NCBI GenBank assembly: GCA_047777345.1
Contig: JBKEEJ010000004.1
Span: 62,001-126,000, forward strand
Direction of reading: 5' to 3'
From: Anaerocolumna sp047777345
GTDB lineage: Bacteria; Bacillota; Clostridia; Lachnospirales; Lachnospiraceae
DNA length: 64,000 nucleotides
Shown: positions 19,472-28,603 of the stretch, piece by piece
Numbering within the stretch: position 1 is the first letter of the stretch
Layout of the letters: each line of letters starts with the position of its first letter
Position numbers and translations under genes: made by a program
The notes under the pieces: generated by a model
Seen by the model: the letters and a program-made list of their open reading frames with translations, nothing else
Database searches by the model: none
Told to the model about the DNA's origin: nothing

Positions 19472-21106
19472 ATGACCCCAAAAATGAAAAAACACAAATT
19501 GCAATTGCGGATCATATTGTGTATCGGCTTTTTGTTTTTAGGACTTTTTATTACGAAAGTCTCCACTACCGCAAAATCAGGTTCACCTTATTATATTAAG
19601 GTAAACAAACAGCAGAATGTGGTAACTATTTACAAGAAAGACAAAAATGGCAAATATACGAAACCGGTAAAAGCGATGACTTGTTCAACCGGTAATGCCA
19701 CGCCCCTTGGTACATACAAAACCTTAGCCAAATACAGATGGAAGCTTTTGATGGGAGATGTATGGGGACAGTATTCCACAAGAATAGTAGACGGTGTTTT
19801 GTTCCATTCTGTCTGGTATTATAAAATGGATCCCAGTACCTTATCCGCCACCCAGTATAATAAGCTTGGAACAGCCGCTTCCCACGGATGTGTAAGACTT
19901 ACGGTAGCTGACGCCAAATGGATTTATGATAACTGTCCCATTGGCACAACCGTTGAAATTTATAATTCAAAAGATCCCGGCCCATTGGGAAAGCCTGCCA
20001 CAATAAAACTTTTGGCTAATACGGGTTGGGACCCTACGGACCCCAGTAACAAAAATCCCTTTAAAGATAAGACTCCCGTATTAAAAGGAATAAAGAATAA
20101 AACCATAGAATGGGGAACGGAAACCAACTTACTGGCTGGTGTAAAAGCATTATCTACCACAGGTACGGATATTACTTCTGATATTAAGGTAGACGGAAAA
20201 TTAGATGTTTATACGGCAGGCAAATATAAAATTAAATATACGGTTACGGATGCTTTGGGCAGGTCAGTACAAAAAACAGCAGTTTATACCGTAAAAGAAA
20301 CCAAGGAACCTCCGCGCATAACAGGCGTTACTGACCGGTATGTTTCCGCTGATACCGTAATTAACAGGACATATGCTTTAAAAGGTGTAAGCGCTTACCT
20401 GGCCAGCAAAAAACTGCCGACCAGTGATATTAAGGTTAAGATAACGAAAAAATCGGATGATATCTATAACATAGTTTATTCCGTGAAAGCTTCCAACAAA
20501 AAGACTGCCAAAGAAACGGCAACGGTATATATTGACAGAACGCCGCCGGTAATTGACGGTATATATTTTAGAGAACTGACTAAGAAACAGCTTCAGTCCG
20601 GAATAGAAGGAATTAAGAAACTGGCTCTAAATGGAATAAAAGTTACGGATAATTACTCAAAAATAACGTTAGATAAAGTTAAAGTAACAGTAAAACCTGT
20701 TGAGGATTATGCATATTCCGTAACATATGAAGTATCTGACGATGTTGGCAACACCACCAGCGAAACTGTGCAATTTACTTATTTTGCAGGAATCAGAATC
20801 GAAGGAGTTGCAAACTATACTGGCATTCCTGTGGGAACAAAGATTACGGAAGAATATGTAAAACAGGGTATTAGTGCGATTAACAGCAACAATGAAGAGT
20901 GTACCGATTTACTTAAGGTAAATATCACTACAAAGGATAAAATTAAGTATAAGGTTACTTATTCTATTGAAGATAATGACGGTAAGGTTATTTCTATTGT
21001 TTCTTACTTTACGGTAAACGGGGACCCGCTGCCGGCAGAAGATGCTAAGAAAGATAATGCAAATAAGAATACTCCTGAACCAGAGACACAGGATGGCAGT
21101 AAATAG
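19472..21106 (+). CDS. Secreted L,D-transpeptidase (YkuD) with four Ig-like repeats
   Basis: Cell-wall cross-linking enzyme of 544 residues. A hydrophobic N-terminal segment (IILCIGFLFLGLFITKV) exports or anchors it. The YkuD domain spans about residues 38-170 with the catalytic motif SHGCVRL containing the nucleophile cysteine. After it come four repeats of 70-90 residues resembling bacterial Ig-like or DUF5011 modules, each with a YTVTD- or YEVSD-type strand. The tail is hydrophilic. The repeats probably hold the catalytic domain away from the membrane or bind the wall (inference). It is a single gene with its own promoter and terminator. Confidence 0.88.
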   Translation: MTPKMKKHKLQLRIILCIGFLFLGLFITKVSTTAKSGSPYYIKVNKQQNVVTIYKKDKNGKYTKPVKAMTCSTGNATPLGTYKTLAKYRWKLLMGDVWGQYSTRIVDGVLFHSVWYYKMDPSTLSATQYNKLGTAASHGCVRLTVADAKWIYDNCPIGTTVEIYNSKDPGPLGKPATIKLLANTGWDPTDPSNKNPFKDKTPVLKGIKNKTIEWGTETNLLAGVKALSTTGTDITSDIKVDGKLDVYTAGKYKIKYTVTDALGRSVQKTAVYTVKETKEPPRITGVTDRYVSADTVINRTYALKGVSAYLASKKLPTSDIKVKITKKSDDIYNIVYSVKASNKKTAKETATVYIDRTPPVIDGIYFRELTKKQLQSGIEGIKKLALNGIKVTDNYSKITLDKVKVTVKPVEDYAYSVTYEVSDDVGNTTSETVQFTYFAGIRIEGVANYTGIPVGTKITEEYVKQGISAINSNNEECTDLLKVNITTKDKIKYKVTYSIEDNDGKVISIVSYFTVNGDPLPAEDAKKDNANKNTPEPETQDGSK

Positions 21107-21168
21107 GCGAAAGATAATGCCGATACTTTTGGTGACAACGAAAGAAGAGTTACACTGATTTAAGAGAA

Positions 21169-21231
21169 ACGGGCCTGCCTCACAATAAAGCTTTTACTGA
21201 AAATTTGTGCGGCAGACCCGTAATTATTTTA
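21169..21231. terminator. Terminator after the L,D-transpeptidase gene
   Basis: ACGGG-CTGCC-CACA pairs with TGTG-GGCAG-CCCGT, with a T-rich stretch on the + side. It lies between converging genes and may serve both strands. Confidence 0.7.
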
Positions 21232-21269
21232 CAGAAATCTTTAAATTTTCTATAAAAAATTTCAGTTGG

Positions 21270-21551
21270 CTATTTACGTTTGGCTATGAGTTTTTTGATT
21301 ATTTCCAGCTTTTGTTTTTCGGCAGACGTCATGTCCTGGGTTAATATTTCAATCATTAAATCGGTTTCTTCCTGAGTAAAAGTAAGACCTAATGCCTTCA
21401 TTTTGGCATTGGCTTTAATAAGCAAAGGCAACGCCTTATCAGCCGGCTTGCCTTCGGCCTCATTGGCTAAATCCACAAGAATCGCTAATTTCCTGGCATC
21501 GATATTTTTCATTGCAGGATGATTAATCCAATCCAAATTTTTCATATCCAA
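21270..21551 (-). CDS. Hypothetical protein (93 aa), partner of the upstream 167-aa protein
   Basis: Unrecognised small soluble protein, helical and charged. It starts MDMKNLDWINHPAMKNIDARK. Its C-terminal part, MIEILTQDMTSAEKQKLEII, resembles the C-terminal MMEILSSLLTPEQKSTFDDL of the gene 49 bases upstream, with shared EIL-----T---K spacing. The two are adjacent, co-oriented and likely co-transcribed. There is no signal peptide and no catalytic motif. Confidence 0.7.
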   Translation of the reverse strand: MDMKNLDWINHPAMKNIDARKLAILVDLANEAEGKPADKALPLLIKANAKMKALGLTFTQEETDLMIEILTQDMTSAEKQKLEIIKKLIAKRK

Positions 21552-21600
21552 CTCCTGTCCGCGTTAATAGACGCTGAAATAATTAATTTTAGTTTGCAGC

Positions 21601-22104
21601 TTACTGCTGCACAACGTTAAACATTGTGTTCAGGTCATCAAAAGTACTTTTTTGTTCCGGCGTCAGTAAGGAACTTAATATTTCCATCATGTCAGGTCTA
21701 TTATTGCTGCCGGATTCTTCACCGGAATTTTCTGTATTGTCAGATTGGTTTGCCATGGCAGACGCATAAGCAGTATATGTATCATAAAGATTTTTGGCTT
21801 TTATTATGTTTAAAATGGTATCGACAAACTCCCTTTCTTGATCGTAACAAACAGATCTTATGCTGGTCAGTAGTGCTTCTATGTCAACATTATTTCTTTT
21901 AAAATGATAGGCTGTTATTCGGTTTCTTTGTCTATATCTATGAACTGCTTCCATTAATTCTCCGGTTTTTACAATAATTTCGGCAGATTGCTGTGTGTCA
22001 CTGTCAAGATGAGGAAAAGCTGCTTTCAGGATTTCTATAGCGTGGCTGAATTTGTCCCAGTCAAATTTCCTGGCTGTATCTTTTTCATTATAATCGATAT
22101 CCAT
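21601..22104 (-). CDS. Hypothetical protein (167 aa)
   Basis: Unrecognised soluble protein. The N-terminal two thirds look alpha-helical, followed by a Ser/Asn/Glu-rich low-complexity linker (about residues 120-137) and a C-terminal helix, MMEILSSLLTPEQKSTFDDL. That end motif is shared with the 93-residue protein just downstream. It follows luxS on the same strand, but the luxS terminator separates them. It may be a small assembly or adaptor protein; this is speculation. Confidence 0.7.
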   Translation of the reverse strand: MDIDYNEKDTARKFDWDKFSHAIEILKAAFPHLDSDTQQSAEIIVKTGELMEAVHRYRQRNRITAYHFKRNNVDIEALLTSIRSVCYDQEREFVDTILNIIKAKNLYDTYTAYASAMANQSDNTENSGEESGSNNRPDMMEILSSLLTPEQKSTFDDLNTMFNVVQQ

Positions 22105-22190
22105 GGCTTCTCCAATTCTTTTTTATCATTACACTATATTCACGGATATGAAAAATATTACTATTTAGCATATTACCGGAAGTTGGGCAT

Positions 22191-22238
22191 AAAAAGGGCT
22201 GCCGCATTGGTACATTTTAGTACATTATGTGGCAGCCC
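22191..22238 (-). terminator. Terminator after luxS
   Basis: On the minus strand GGGCTGCCACAT pairs with ATGCGGCAGCCC, followed by T5. It lies 7 bases beyond the luxS stop codon. Confidence 0.85.
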
Positions 22239-22244
22239 AGCCGA

Positions 22245-22727
22245 TTACCGGGGATAAATTAAATGTTCGTCGCTAATATTGTACAGAGTTTCGTTTAAAA
22301 ATCGATTTGCCAGATATTTAGCCATATTTAAGTTCATATCCAGATAATTCCCGCAGCCGGTCGGGGTAGCACCCGGTATTTCGCCTTTATAATCCCGGAT
22401 AAATTCAAAAGTCTCAATAAGCAGTGGCACAATATCCCTGGATTCATAATCCCCGGCCAGAATCAGATAAAAGCCAGTTCTGCAGCCCATGGGGCCAAAA
22501 TAAATAACTTTGGAGCCAAAACTGGCATGATTTCTAAGATACGTTGCGGCCAGATGCTCAATGGCATGGATTTCTGCCGTATTCATAACCGGCTCGAAGT
22601 TGGGTCTGGTCATACGGATGTCAAAAGTGGTAAGAACTTCTGAACCTACGGTATCTTTTCTGGAAACATAGACACCTCTTAATAATTTCATATGATCGAT
22701 TGTAAAGCTGGCTATTTGTTTCATCAT
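22245..22727 (-). CDS. luxS: S-ribosylhomocysteine lyase LuxS
   Basis: Enzyme of the activated methyl cycle that cleaves S-ribosylhomocysteine to homocysteine and DPD, the precursor of the AI-2 signal. Its 160 residues match the family. The metal-binding HAIEH and the later cysteine in PTGCGNYLDMN form the Fe2+/Zn2+ site, and GPMGCRTGFYL contains the catalytic cysteine. The start follows AAGGAG. It is a monocistronic gene by its terminator. No S-box leader was recognised upstream. Confidence 0.97.
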   Translation of the reverse strand: MMKQIASFTIDHMKLLRGVYVSRKDTVGSEVLTTFDIRMTRPNFEPVMNTAEIHAIEHLAATYLRNHASFGSKVIYFGPMGCRTGFYLILAGDYESRDIVPLLIETFEFIRDYKGEIPGATPTGCGNYLDMNLNMAKYLANRFLNETLYNISDEHLIYPR

Positions 22728-23069
22728 TATACTCCTTATCGATTATTCTTAAAAAAGTAATTATTTTTCACCTGTGTATGGGGTATGGTGCAGATTTACA
22801 AAATATTCGGTAATTAATATGCCGTAACGAATAAAAGGCTTTCTAAACCAATGACTTTTCTTAACCGAATATTTCTGTTTATCAGCCTTCTTTAGCTTTT
22901 CATGTAATATAGAAATGAAACTTGGCATGATTTATTATACCATACTTATAGTGGCGAAAGAAGTTATTTTAAAAGAAACTTTATTTCTTTGTTACTGACT
23001 GGATTTTTTTTGCTCTTTCGTTTATAATGCAAGAGTATACTATTATCGATTAAAGTGAGGATGCAAAAT
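22728..23069. other. Divergent intergenic region luxS / HAD gene
   Basis: These 342 AT-rich bases hold no supported gene. A TATAAT lies at about 23024-23029 and could be the -10 of the HAD gene, but its -35 is poor. No riboswitch fold was recognised. Confidence 0.4.
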
Positions 23070-23702
23070 ATGTTTGATGGCATAATATTCGATTTAGACG
23101 GAACATTATGGGATTCTACCGATGCGGCAGCCGTAATCTGGAAAGAAGTAGCAAAGAAATACCCTGAAGTCACCGATGAAATAACAGCGGATCGGTTAAA
23201 AGCATTGTATGGTTTGCCTCTGGAAGAAATCGCCATAAGATTGCTGCCTAGTGCTACCCGGGATACCGCACTTAAAATTATGAGGGAGAGTACTACCAAA
23301 CAATGTCCTTATCTGGAAAAGGTGGGAGGAATACTGTTTCCGGGTGTGGAGAGTACTTTGGCCAGATTAAAAGAAAAATACAGGCTTTTTATTGTAAGTA
23401 ACTGTGAAGAAGGCTATATTCAGTGCTTTCTAAAGGCCCATCAGCTTGAAAAATATTTTGAAGATTTCGAATATCCCGGCAGATCCGGAGTATTAAAAGC
23501 AGAAAATATTCGATTAATCATAGAGCGTAACAGGCTACTTAACCCTGTTTACGTAGGTGACACTGCGGGAGATGCCATGGCGTCAAAAGAAGCGGGAATT
23601 CCTTTCGTATACGCCAGATATGGTTTCGGAAAGGTTTCAGAGTATGATTATGTTATCGATTCTTTTTCCGAATTGTTGAATTTAGACACAAAAAAGGATT
23701 GA
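23070..23702 (+). CDS. HAD-superfamily phosphatase (phosphoglycolate phosphatase-like)
   Basis: Small-molecule phosphatase of 210 residues. HAD motif I is IIFDLDGTLWDST, motif II is LFIVSNCE, and motif IV is YVGDTAGDAMASKEAGIPFV, with the cap domain in between. The start at 23070 is chosen because GTGAGG lies 9 bases upstream; a GTG at 23055 in the same frame is part of that site. The substrate is not predictable. The trpS promoter overlaps its stop codon. Confidence 0.87.
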   Translation: MFDGIIFDLDGTLWDSTDAAAVIWKEVAKKYPEVTDEITADRLKALYGLPLEEIAIRLLPSATRDTALKIMRESTTKQCPYLEKVGGILFPGVESTLARLKEKYRLFIVSNCEEGYIQCFLKAHQLEKYFEDFEYPGRSGVLKAENIRLIIERNRLLNPVYVGDTAGDAMASKEAGIPFVYARYGFGKVSEYDYVIDSFSELLNLDTKKD

Positions 23703-23727
23703 CTTTCCCAAAACGGTTGGATATACT
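23699..23727 (+). promoter_or_regulatory. Promoter for the trpS leader
   Basis: TTGACT (23699-23704) and TATACT (23722-23727), 17 bases apart, sit about 50 bases before the T-box. Confidence 0.6.
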
Positions 23728-23775
23728 TTAAGTAATTTCATAGTATCCGATGATTAAGAATAGTAAATATAATAC

Positions 23776-24038
23776 TGAATTACAGAGAGTCGCAGAGGGT
23801 GAAATTGCGGTATTTCAGGTTATATTGAATGGGCTTATAGGATCAGGAGGAACAGTGTATACTAAGTAAAACCTGACGGGAACTCCGCCCGTTATCCCAG
23901 GAGAGTATTTATATCCGTAGTCTTACGGGTGAATACTGGAAAAGAGAGGGCGCTTTTGCGCCAAACCGGGTGGTACCGCAGAAGTAATTTGACTTTTGTC
24001 CCAGTATATATGCTGTGACAGGGGTCTTTTTCTTTTTT
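23776..24038 (+). promoter_or_regulatory. T-box leader controlling trpS (tryptophan)
   Basis: tRNA-sensing leader. The Stem I start (AGAGAGTCGCAGAGGGTG), the specifier region GAATGG with UGG, the Trp codon, at 23830-23832, and the conserved antiterminator bulge GGGTGGTACCGC (about 23968-23979) are in order. A terminator hairpin with a T-rich run ends at 24038. Uncharged tRNA-Trp is expected to favour read-through into trpS. The specifier assignment agrees with the gene downstream. Confidence 0.93.
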
Positions 24039-24127
24039 ATCTCACTCTGTATTCTTTGTTTCAATATAAATTTTTACTAATTCATACTCTTAATTTTAAG
24101 CAAAATCAAGATAAAGGAGCATTTATT

Positions 24128-25132
24128 ATGTTAGATGGAAAAAAAACATTATTCAGTGGAATGCAGGCAACAGGCAATTTAACTTTGGGTAATTATCTGG
24201 GTGCTTTAAATAATTGGCTTACTTTCCAGGACGATTATCAATGTTTTTACTGTGTGGTAGACCTTCATTCTTTGACAGTAAGGCAGGACCCTGCAGAACT
24301 TCGCAAAAGAGCAAGAAATCTTCTGATACTGTATATTGCCGCAGGATTGGATCCGGTGAAAAACTGTATCTATTATCAGTCTCATGTGTCCGCCCATGCG
24401 GAATTAAGCTGGATTTTAAACTGCTTTACTTATATGGGTGAATTAAACAGAATGACTCAGTTTAAGGATAAAGCGGCAAAACATTCGGATAATATTAATG
24501 CCGGTTTGTATACCTATCCTGTATTAATGGCGGCAGATATTCTCTTGTTCCAGACCGATGTGGTACCGGTAGGTGCGGACCAGAAACAGCATCTGGAGAT
24601 TACAAGAGATATTGCGGTTCGCTTTAATAATATATATGGAGATGTATTTACCATTCCGGAACCATACTTTGGAAAAGCCGGAGCCAAAATTATGAGCCTT
24701 CAGGATCCGACGAAAAAGATGTCAAAATCCGATGAGAATGTAAATGCAAGTATTTACCTGATGGATGATCCGGATACTATTATACGCAAGTTTAAAAGAG
24801 CCGTTACGGATTCCGAAAATCAGATTCTTTATTCCGACAGTAAGCCGGGAATTAAGAACCTGATTGATATTTACAGCGCCGTTACAAAAAAGACTCCCGA
24901 TGAGGTTGTAAAGGAATTTGACGGAAAGGGATACGGGGAATTTAAAATGGCAGTCGGTGAAGCTGTCGCATCCTTACTGAAACCTATTCAGGAAAGAGTA
25001 AATGAGTTAACGAAAGAAAAATCCTATATTGACGGCATTATAAAAGAAAATGCGGAAAAAGCCAATTATTATGCTACCAAAACCCTTCGTAAAGTACAAA
25101 AGAAGATTGGACTTCCGGAAAGAATCCGATAA
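24128..25132 (+). CDS. trpS: Tryptophanyl-tRNA synthetase
   Basis: Class Ic synthetase that charges tRNA-Trp, 334 residues. The HIGH-like motif lies in GNLTLGNYLGAL and the KMSKS motif in KKMSKSDENVN, with DILLFQTDVVPVGADQKQHLE between them. The start at 24128 is set by AAGGAG 9 bases upstream; the same frame is open further upstream through the T-box terminator, but that is not coding. A 2-hydroxyacid dehydrogenase follows after 63 bases. Confidence 0.97.
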   Translation: MLDGKKTLFSGMQATGNLTLGNYLGALNNWLTFQDDYQCFYCVVDLHSLTVRQDPAELRKRARNLLILYIAAGLDPVKNCIYYQSHVSAHAELSWILNCFTYMGELNRMTQFKDKAAKHSDNINAGLYTYPVLMAADILLFQTDVVPVGADQKQHLEITRDIAVRFNNIYGDVFTIPEPYFGKAGAKIMSLQDPTKKMSKSDENVNASIYLMDDPDTIIRKFKRAVTDSENQILYSDSKPGIKNLIDIYSAVTKKTPDEVVKEFDGKGYGEFKMAVGEAVASLLKPIQERVNELTKEKSYIDGIIKENAEKANYYATKTLRKVQKKIGLPERIR

Positions 25133-25195
25133 TACAAGCAATAATACAATGGGAAACGAAATTTACAGGCTTAATGAAAGACTTGGAGGAATTAT

Positions 25196-26152
25196 ATGAA
25201 ATTAGTTTTTATGGAAACGGATACGCTGGGCGACGATGTGGACCTGTCCATATTTGAAGAGTTCGGCGAAGTGATGAAATACAATAAATCAGATCCTGAA
25301 AAGAATTGGGAGAGGGCTTCTGAGGCTGACATTCTGATTGTAAATAAAATACCAATGAATGAGGCCAATCTGAAAGCAGCAAAGCAGCTGAAACTAATAT
25401 GCATTACCGCAACGGGAACCAATATTGTGGATTTTGACTATACCAATAAGCGGAATATTGCGGTAGCCAATGTAAAAGGATATTCCACCCATTCTGTGGT
25501 TCAGCATACCTTTGCCCTGCTTTTCTATGTCTATGAAAAGCTAAAGTTTTATGATGATTTTGTAAAAAGTGGAGAATATGCAAAAAGCGATATATTCAGC
25601 CGTTTTGATATGAAATTTAATGAGTTGTACCAAAAAACCTGGGGCATTATCGGACTTGGGGAAATCGGAAGAGGCGTTGCCGATGTGGCCAAGGCTTTTG
25701 GCTGTCATGTAATTTATTATTCCACTTCCGGCAAGAATAAGAATCCGGATTACGAGCAGGTAGATCTGGATACTTTGCTAAAAACTTCCGATATTATATC
25801 CATTCATGCCCCTTTAAACAGCAATACGGAAAATCTGATTGATAAAGATGCCTTTGCTAAAATGAAAAATACGGCTGTATTGCTTAATTTAGGAAGAGGA
25901 CCTATTGTCAATGAAGAAGCACTGGCCGATGCCCTGGAAAATAACCGGATTGCCGCAGCAGGCCTTGACGTTCTGAAAGTGGAACCTATGTTGCCGGATA
26001 GCCCCCTATTAAGGATTAAAGACAGCAATAAACTGATTATAACTCCTCATATTGCCTGGGCGACCGTAGAAGCCAGAAAGCGCTGCGTGCAGGAAGTATA
26101 TGAAAATATTAAAGCTTTCCTTAAGGGGGAAGAAAGAAATATTGTAAGATAG
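25196..26152 (+). CDS. D-isomer-specific 2-hydroxyacid dehydrogenase
   Basis: NAD-dependent oxidoreductase of 318 residues. The Rossmann motif is GLGEIGRGVADVAKAFGCHV, the catalytic Arg region is LLNLGRGPIVNEEAL, the Glu lies around GLDVLKVEPM, and the catalytic His is in TPHIAWATVEARKR. It may act on hydroxypyruvate, glycerate or a related 2-keto acid; the substrate cannot be fixed. A GGAGG site precedes it. It could be co-transcribed with trpS. A strong terminator follows. Confidence 0.9.
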   Translation: MKLVFMETDTLGDDVDLSIFEEFGEVMKYNKSDPEKNWERASEADILIVNKIPMNEANLKAAKQLKLICITATGTNIVDFDYTNKRNIAVANVKGYSTHSVVQHTFALLFYVYEKLKFYDDFVKSGEYAKSDIFSRFDMKFNELYQKTWGIIGLGEIGRGVADVAKAFGCHVIYYSTSGKNKNPDYEQVDLDTLLKTSDIISIHAPLNSNTENLIDKDAFAKMKNTAVLLNLGRGPIVNEEALADALENNRIAAAGLDVLKVEPMLPDSPLLRIKDSNKLIITPHIAWATVEARKRCVQEVYENIKAFLKGEERNIVR

Positions 26153-26241
26153 ACCTTGGAGAGAATGAAAATAAATAAAGTTCTATAATAAATGTGAGCT
26201 GCATCCTAAAATGTTGAACATTATTTATTAGGAAACTAATG

Positions 26242-26280
26242 AGGATTGAATCCTGTATTGAACAGGATTCAATCCTTTTA
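26242..26280 (+). terminator. Terminator after the 2-hydroxyacid dehydrogenase gene
   Basis: A perfect 14-bp stem, AGGATTGAATCCTG with CAGGATTCAATCCT, a seven-base loop, then TTTT. Confidence 0.85.
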
Positions 26281-26285
26281 ATTAT

Positions 26286-26346
26286 GGGTCGTGACCCTGT
26301 TGAGCACGTATAACGTGCGAAATATAAACCACCCGCTATGCGGGTG
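26286..26346. repeat. Cluster of three consecutive small hairpins
   Basis: Three perfect inverted repeats in 61 bases: GGGTC-GT-GACCC, GCACGT-ATA-ACGTGC and CACCCGC-TAT-GCGGGTG. GC content is well above the surroundings and no coding frame is seen. The family is not recognised. With the two terminators on either side, it fills the 427-base gap 26153-26579. Confidence 0.5.
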
Positions 26347-26424
26347 CGCGACGAATGTTATACTAAAAAATCACCTTTCCGTTAAATAAGGTTGTTCAAG
26401 CCACATTGGCTCTGAATCCAGTAT

Positions 26425-26470
26425 GAACTGCACCTCCAATGTTATTTTATCTAACATTTGAGGTGCAGTT
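26425..26470. terminator. Hairpin downstream of potD
   Basis: AACTGCACCTC-AATGTTA pairs with TAACATT-GAGGTGCAGTT, a stem of about 18 bp with a seven-base loop. T runs are weak on both sides. It lies about 110 bases past the potD stop and probably ends the leftward pot transcript. Confidence 0.55.
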
Positions 26471-26579
26471 TAAACTTGACTTAATACCAAAAAACTTTTA
26501 AAGAAAAACAGTTTTTTGTCTTTTTTATTGCTTATTTTTACTGAATAAAACAGGATAATTTGTAATCTTTACGAATTGA

Positions 26580-27647
26580 TTAGTTGGACTTTACTTCATT
26601 CCACTTCTGTAAATATACATTTTCCATTTCCGTACCAAGATAATGGTAAGTTTGGCATCTTGCCAGCACTGATTCGTCCGGGAAGGCCACAGGACTGTTT
26701 TTAATATCTTCATCTTCAATTAATTCCCTGGCAGCCTTATTTGGAGTGGAGTAAGTAATATACTCAAAATTTTTTAGGGCAATTTCCGGGTCACACATAA
26801 AATTAATCCATTTTTCCGCATAGTCTTTATGTTGTGCGTTTTTCGGAATAACCCAGGCGTCAATCCAAACATTGGAGCCTTCCTTTGGTACCACATATTC
26901 CAGATCCGGATTTTCCCTTTGGGTATAGATGGCTTCACCGGAATAGATAACACCGATAGGATTTTCGCCGCCAATCATCTTATCCCTGACCTGGTCAACA
27001 ACATAAGCGTCTACCATAGGAAACTGATCCTGTAACAACTTTTTGGCTTCTTCCAGTTCATTTTCATTGGTCGTATTAATGTCATAACCCAGATAGGAGA
27101 GAGCAATACCGAATGCATCCCTTACACTGTTAATCATAAGTATGTCTCCGTAATAGCCGTTCTTTTTCGCAAAATCAGCGTCAAAAAGAGCTGCCCAACT
27201 GTCAATAGGTTCCTTTATCATGGATTTATTATACAAAATACCTAAAGTACCCCAGCAATACGGTACGCTGTATTTATTGCCCGGATCAAATTCCTCGGCA
27301 CTTTTTAAATAAGTTGGGTCGATGTTTTTAATATTGGGCACATTATCGTAATTGATTTCTGCTAACATTCCTTCGTCAATCATTCTTTGAATCATATAAT
27401 CGGAAGGACATACTACGTCATATTTTACAGACCCGGTTTTAATAACCGGATACATATCTTCATTTTGTTCAAATTCATCATATACGACATGAATTCCGGT
27501 TTCTTCTTCAAATAAATCCACTACGTCAGGGTCTATATATTCGCCCCAGTTATACACATAAAGGGTTGGTTTGTTGCTTTTCTGACAGCCGGTTAAACCA
27601 ATAATACATAGAGTAGCTAAAAGCAGTGTAGCAGCAAATTTTTTCAT
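26580..27647 (-). CDS. potD: Spermidine/putrescine-binding lipoprotein PotD
   Basis: Extracellular polyamine-binding protein, 355 residues. The signal peptide ends in the lipobox GLTGC. The mature part starts with LYVYNWGEYIDPDVVDLFEEE, the hallmark of PotD/PotF proteins, and has YDVVCPSDYMIQRM and WIDAWVIPKNAQH. It is the last gene of XRE-potABCD, 167 bases after potC; the spacer shows no clear promoter. Putrescine versus spermidine preference cannot be told. Confidence 0.95.
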   Translation of the reverse strand: MKKFAATLLLATLCIIGLTGCQKSNKPTLYVYNWGEYIDPDVVDLFEEETGIHVVYDEFEQNEDMYPVIKTGSVKYDVVCPSDYMIQRMIDEGMLAEINYDNVPNIKNIDPTYLKSAEEFDPGNKYSVPYCWGTLGILYNKSMIKEPIDSWAALFDADFAKKNGYYGDILMINSVRDAFGIALSYLGYDINTTNENELEEAKKLLQDQFPMVDAYVVDQVRDKMIGGENPIGVIYSGEAIYTQRENPDLEYVVPKEGSNVWIDAWVIPKNAQHKDYAEKWINFMCDPEIALKNFEYITYSTPNKAARELIEDEDIKNSPVAFPDESVLARCQTYHYLGTEMENVYLQKWNEVKSN

Positions 27648-27814
27648 TTTATCTCATTTCCCTTTACATATCGTAATTTTTTACGATACGGCCACATTTA
27701 CTTGTGAAATAAATTTCACCGGTTGAAAGAAGCAACGTGGCATCCTTTCTTTCCTTATTTTCTTTCAACCTTAAAATGCCAATAGGCTTTGTGTTTTGTA
27801 TTTGTTATTTGTCC

Positions 27815-28603
27815 TTAATTTCCGCTCTCATGGGTTTTTATTCTGTCATTTCTGCGATTTATTATAATCATTAGGACAAGAACGGATGCAAAAAGGAGAG
27901 TAGATAAAGCATACATTTCCGGTTTAATCCCTTTGCGTACTTCCGCATATATTTTTGTAGAAAGGGTGTCAATGGAAGCACCTTTTGTAAAATAAGTAAT
28001 TACAAAGTCATCCAGTGACATGGTAAAGGCCAGCAAAAATCCGGACAGCACTCCCGGAAAAATATCCGGCAACACTACTTTATAAAAAGCATAACTGCGG
28101 GAGGCACCTAAATCTAAGGCGGCCTCATAAGTACTGACATTTAGCTGCTTTAACTTGGGCATGACGCTTAAAATTACATAAGGTATGTTAAAAGTTATGT
28201 GGGCCATCAGCACACTGGAAAAGCCCAGAGTATAATTTAAGGCAACAAAAAGCAGCATCAGGGATATACCGGTTACAATATCCGCATTTAACATGGGAAT
28301 GTTGGTTATGCCCATTAGTATCGTCCTTGGAATTTTCTTCATTTTATTTATGGCCAAAGAAGCAGCGGTGCCGATTACAGTGGCTATAAATGCGGATAAA
28401 ATCGCAATTATGAGAGTACTGTATAAAGCACGTAAAATTTCCTCATCCTGAAACAGTCTGCTGTACCATTTTAAAGTAAATCCACCCCATTTGGATCTGG
28501 ATTTTGATTTATTAAAGGATAATATAATAAGTATCAGAATCGGGGCATACAAAAACAGTAAAATCAGACCTAAATAAATCCTTTCCAGTACTTTTTTTAC
28601 CAT
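27815..28603 (-). CDS. potC: Spermidine/putrescine ABC transporter permease PotC
   Basis: Membrane permease of 262 residues with six helices. The EAA loop reads TYEAALDLGASRSYAFYKVVLPDIFP, and the MSLDDFVITYF segment is typical of PotC. It overlaps the end of potB by 7 bases, so the two are translationally coupled. The C terminus is short and charged. Confidence 0.95.
   Translation of the reverse strand: MVKKVLERIYLGLILLFLYAPILILIILSFNKSKSRSKWGGFTLKWYSRLFQDEEILRALYSTLIIAILSAFIATVIGTAASLAINKMKKIPRTILMGITNIPMLNADIVTGISLMLLFVALNYTLGFSSVLMAHITFNIPYVILSVMPKLKQLNVSTYEAALDLGASRSYAFYKVVLPDIFPGVLSGFLLAFTMSLDDFVITYFTKGASIDTLSTKIYAEVRKGIKPEMYALSTLLFASVLVLMIIINRRNDRIKTHESGN

Noticed and set aside
22728..23069. 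Possible S-box (SAM) leader for luxS
   Set aside because: The conserved S-box core and terminator layout were not found on the minus strand upstream of luxS.
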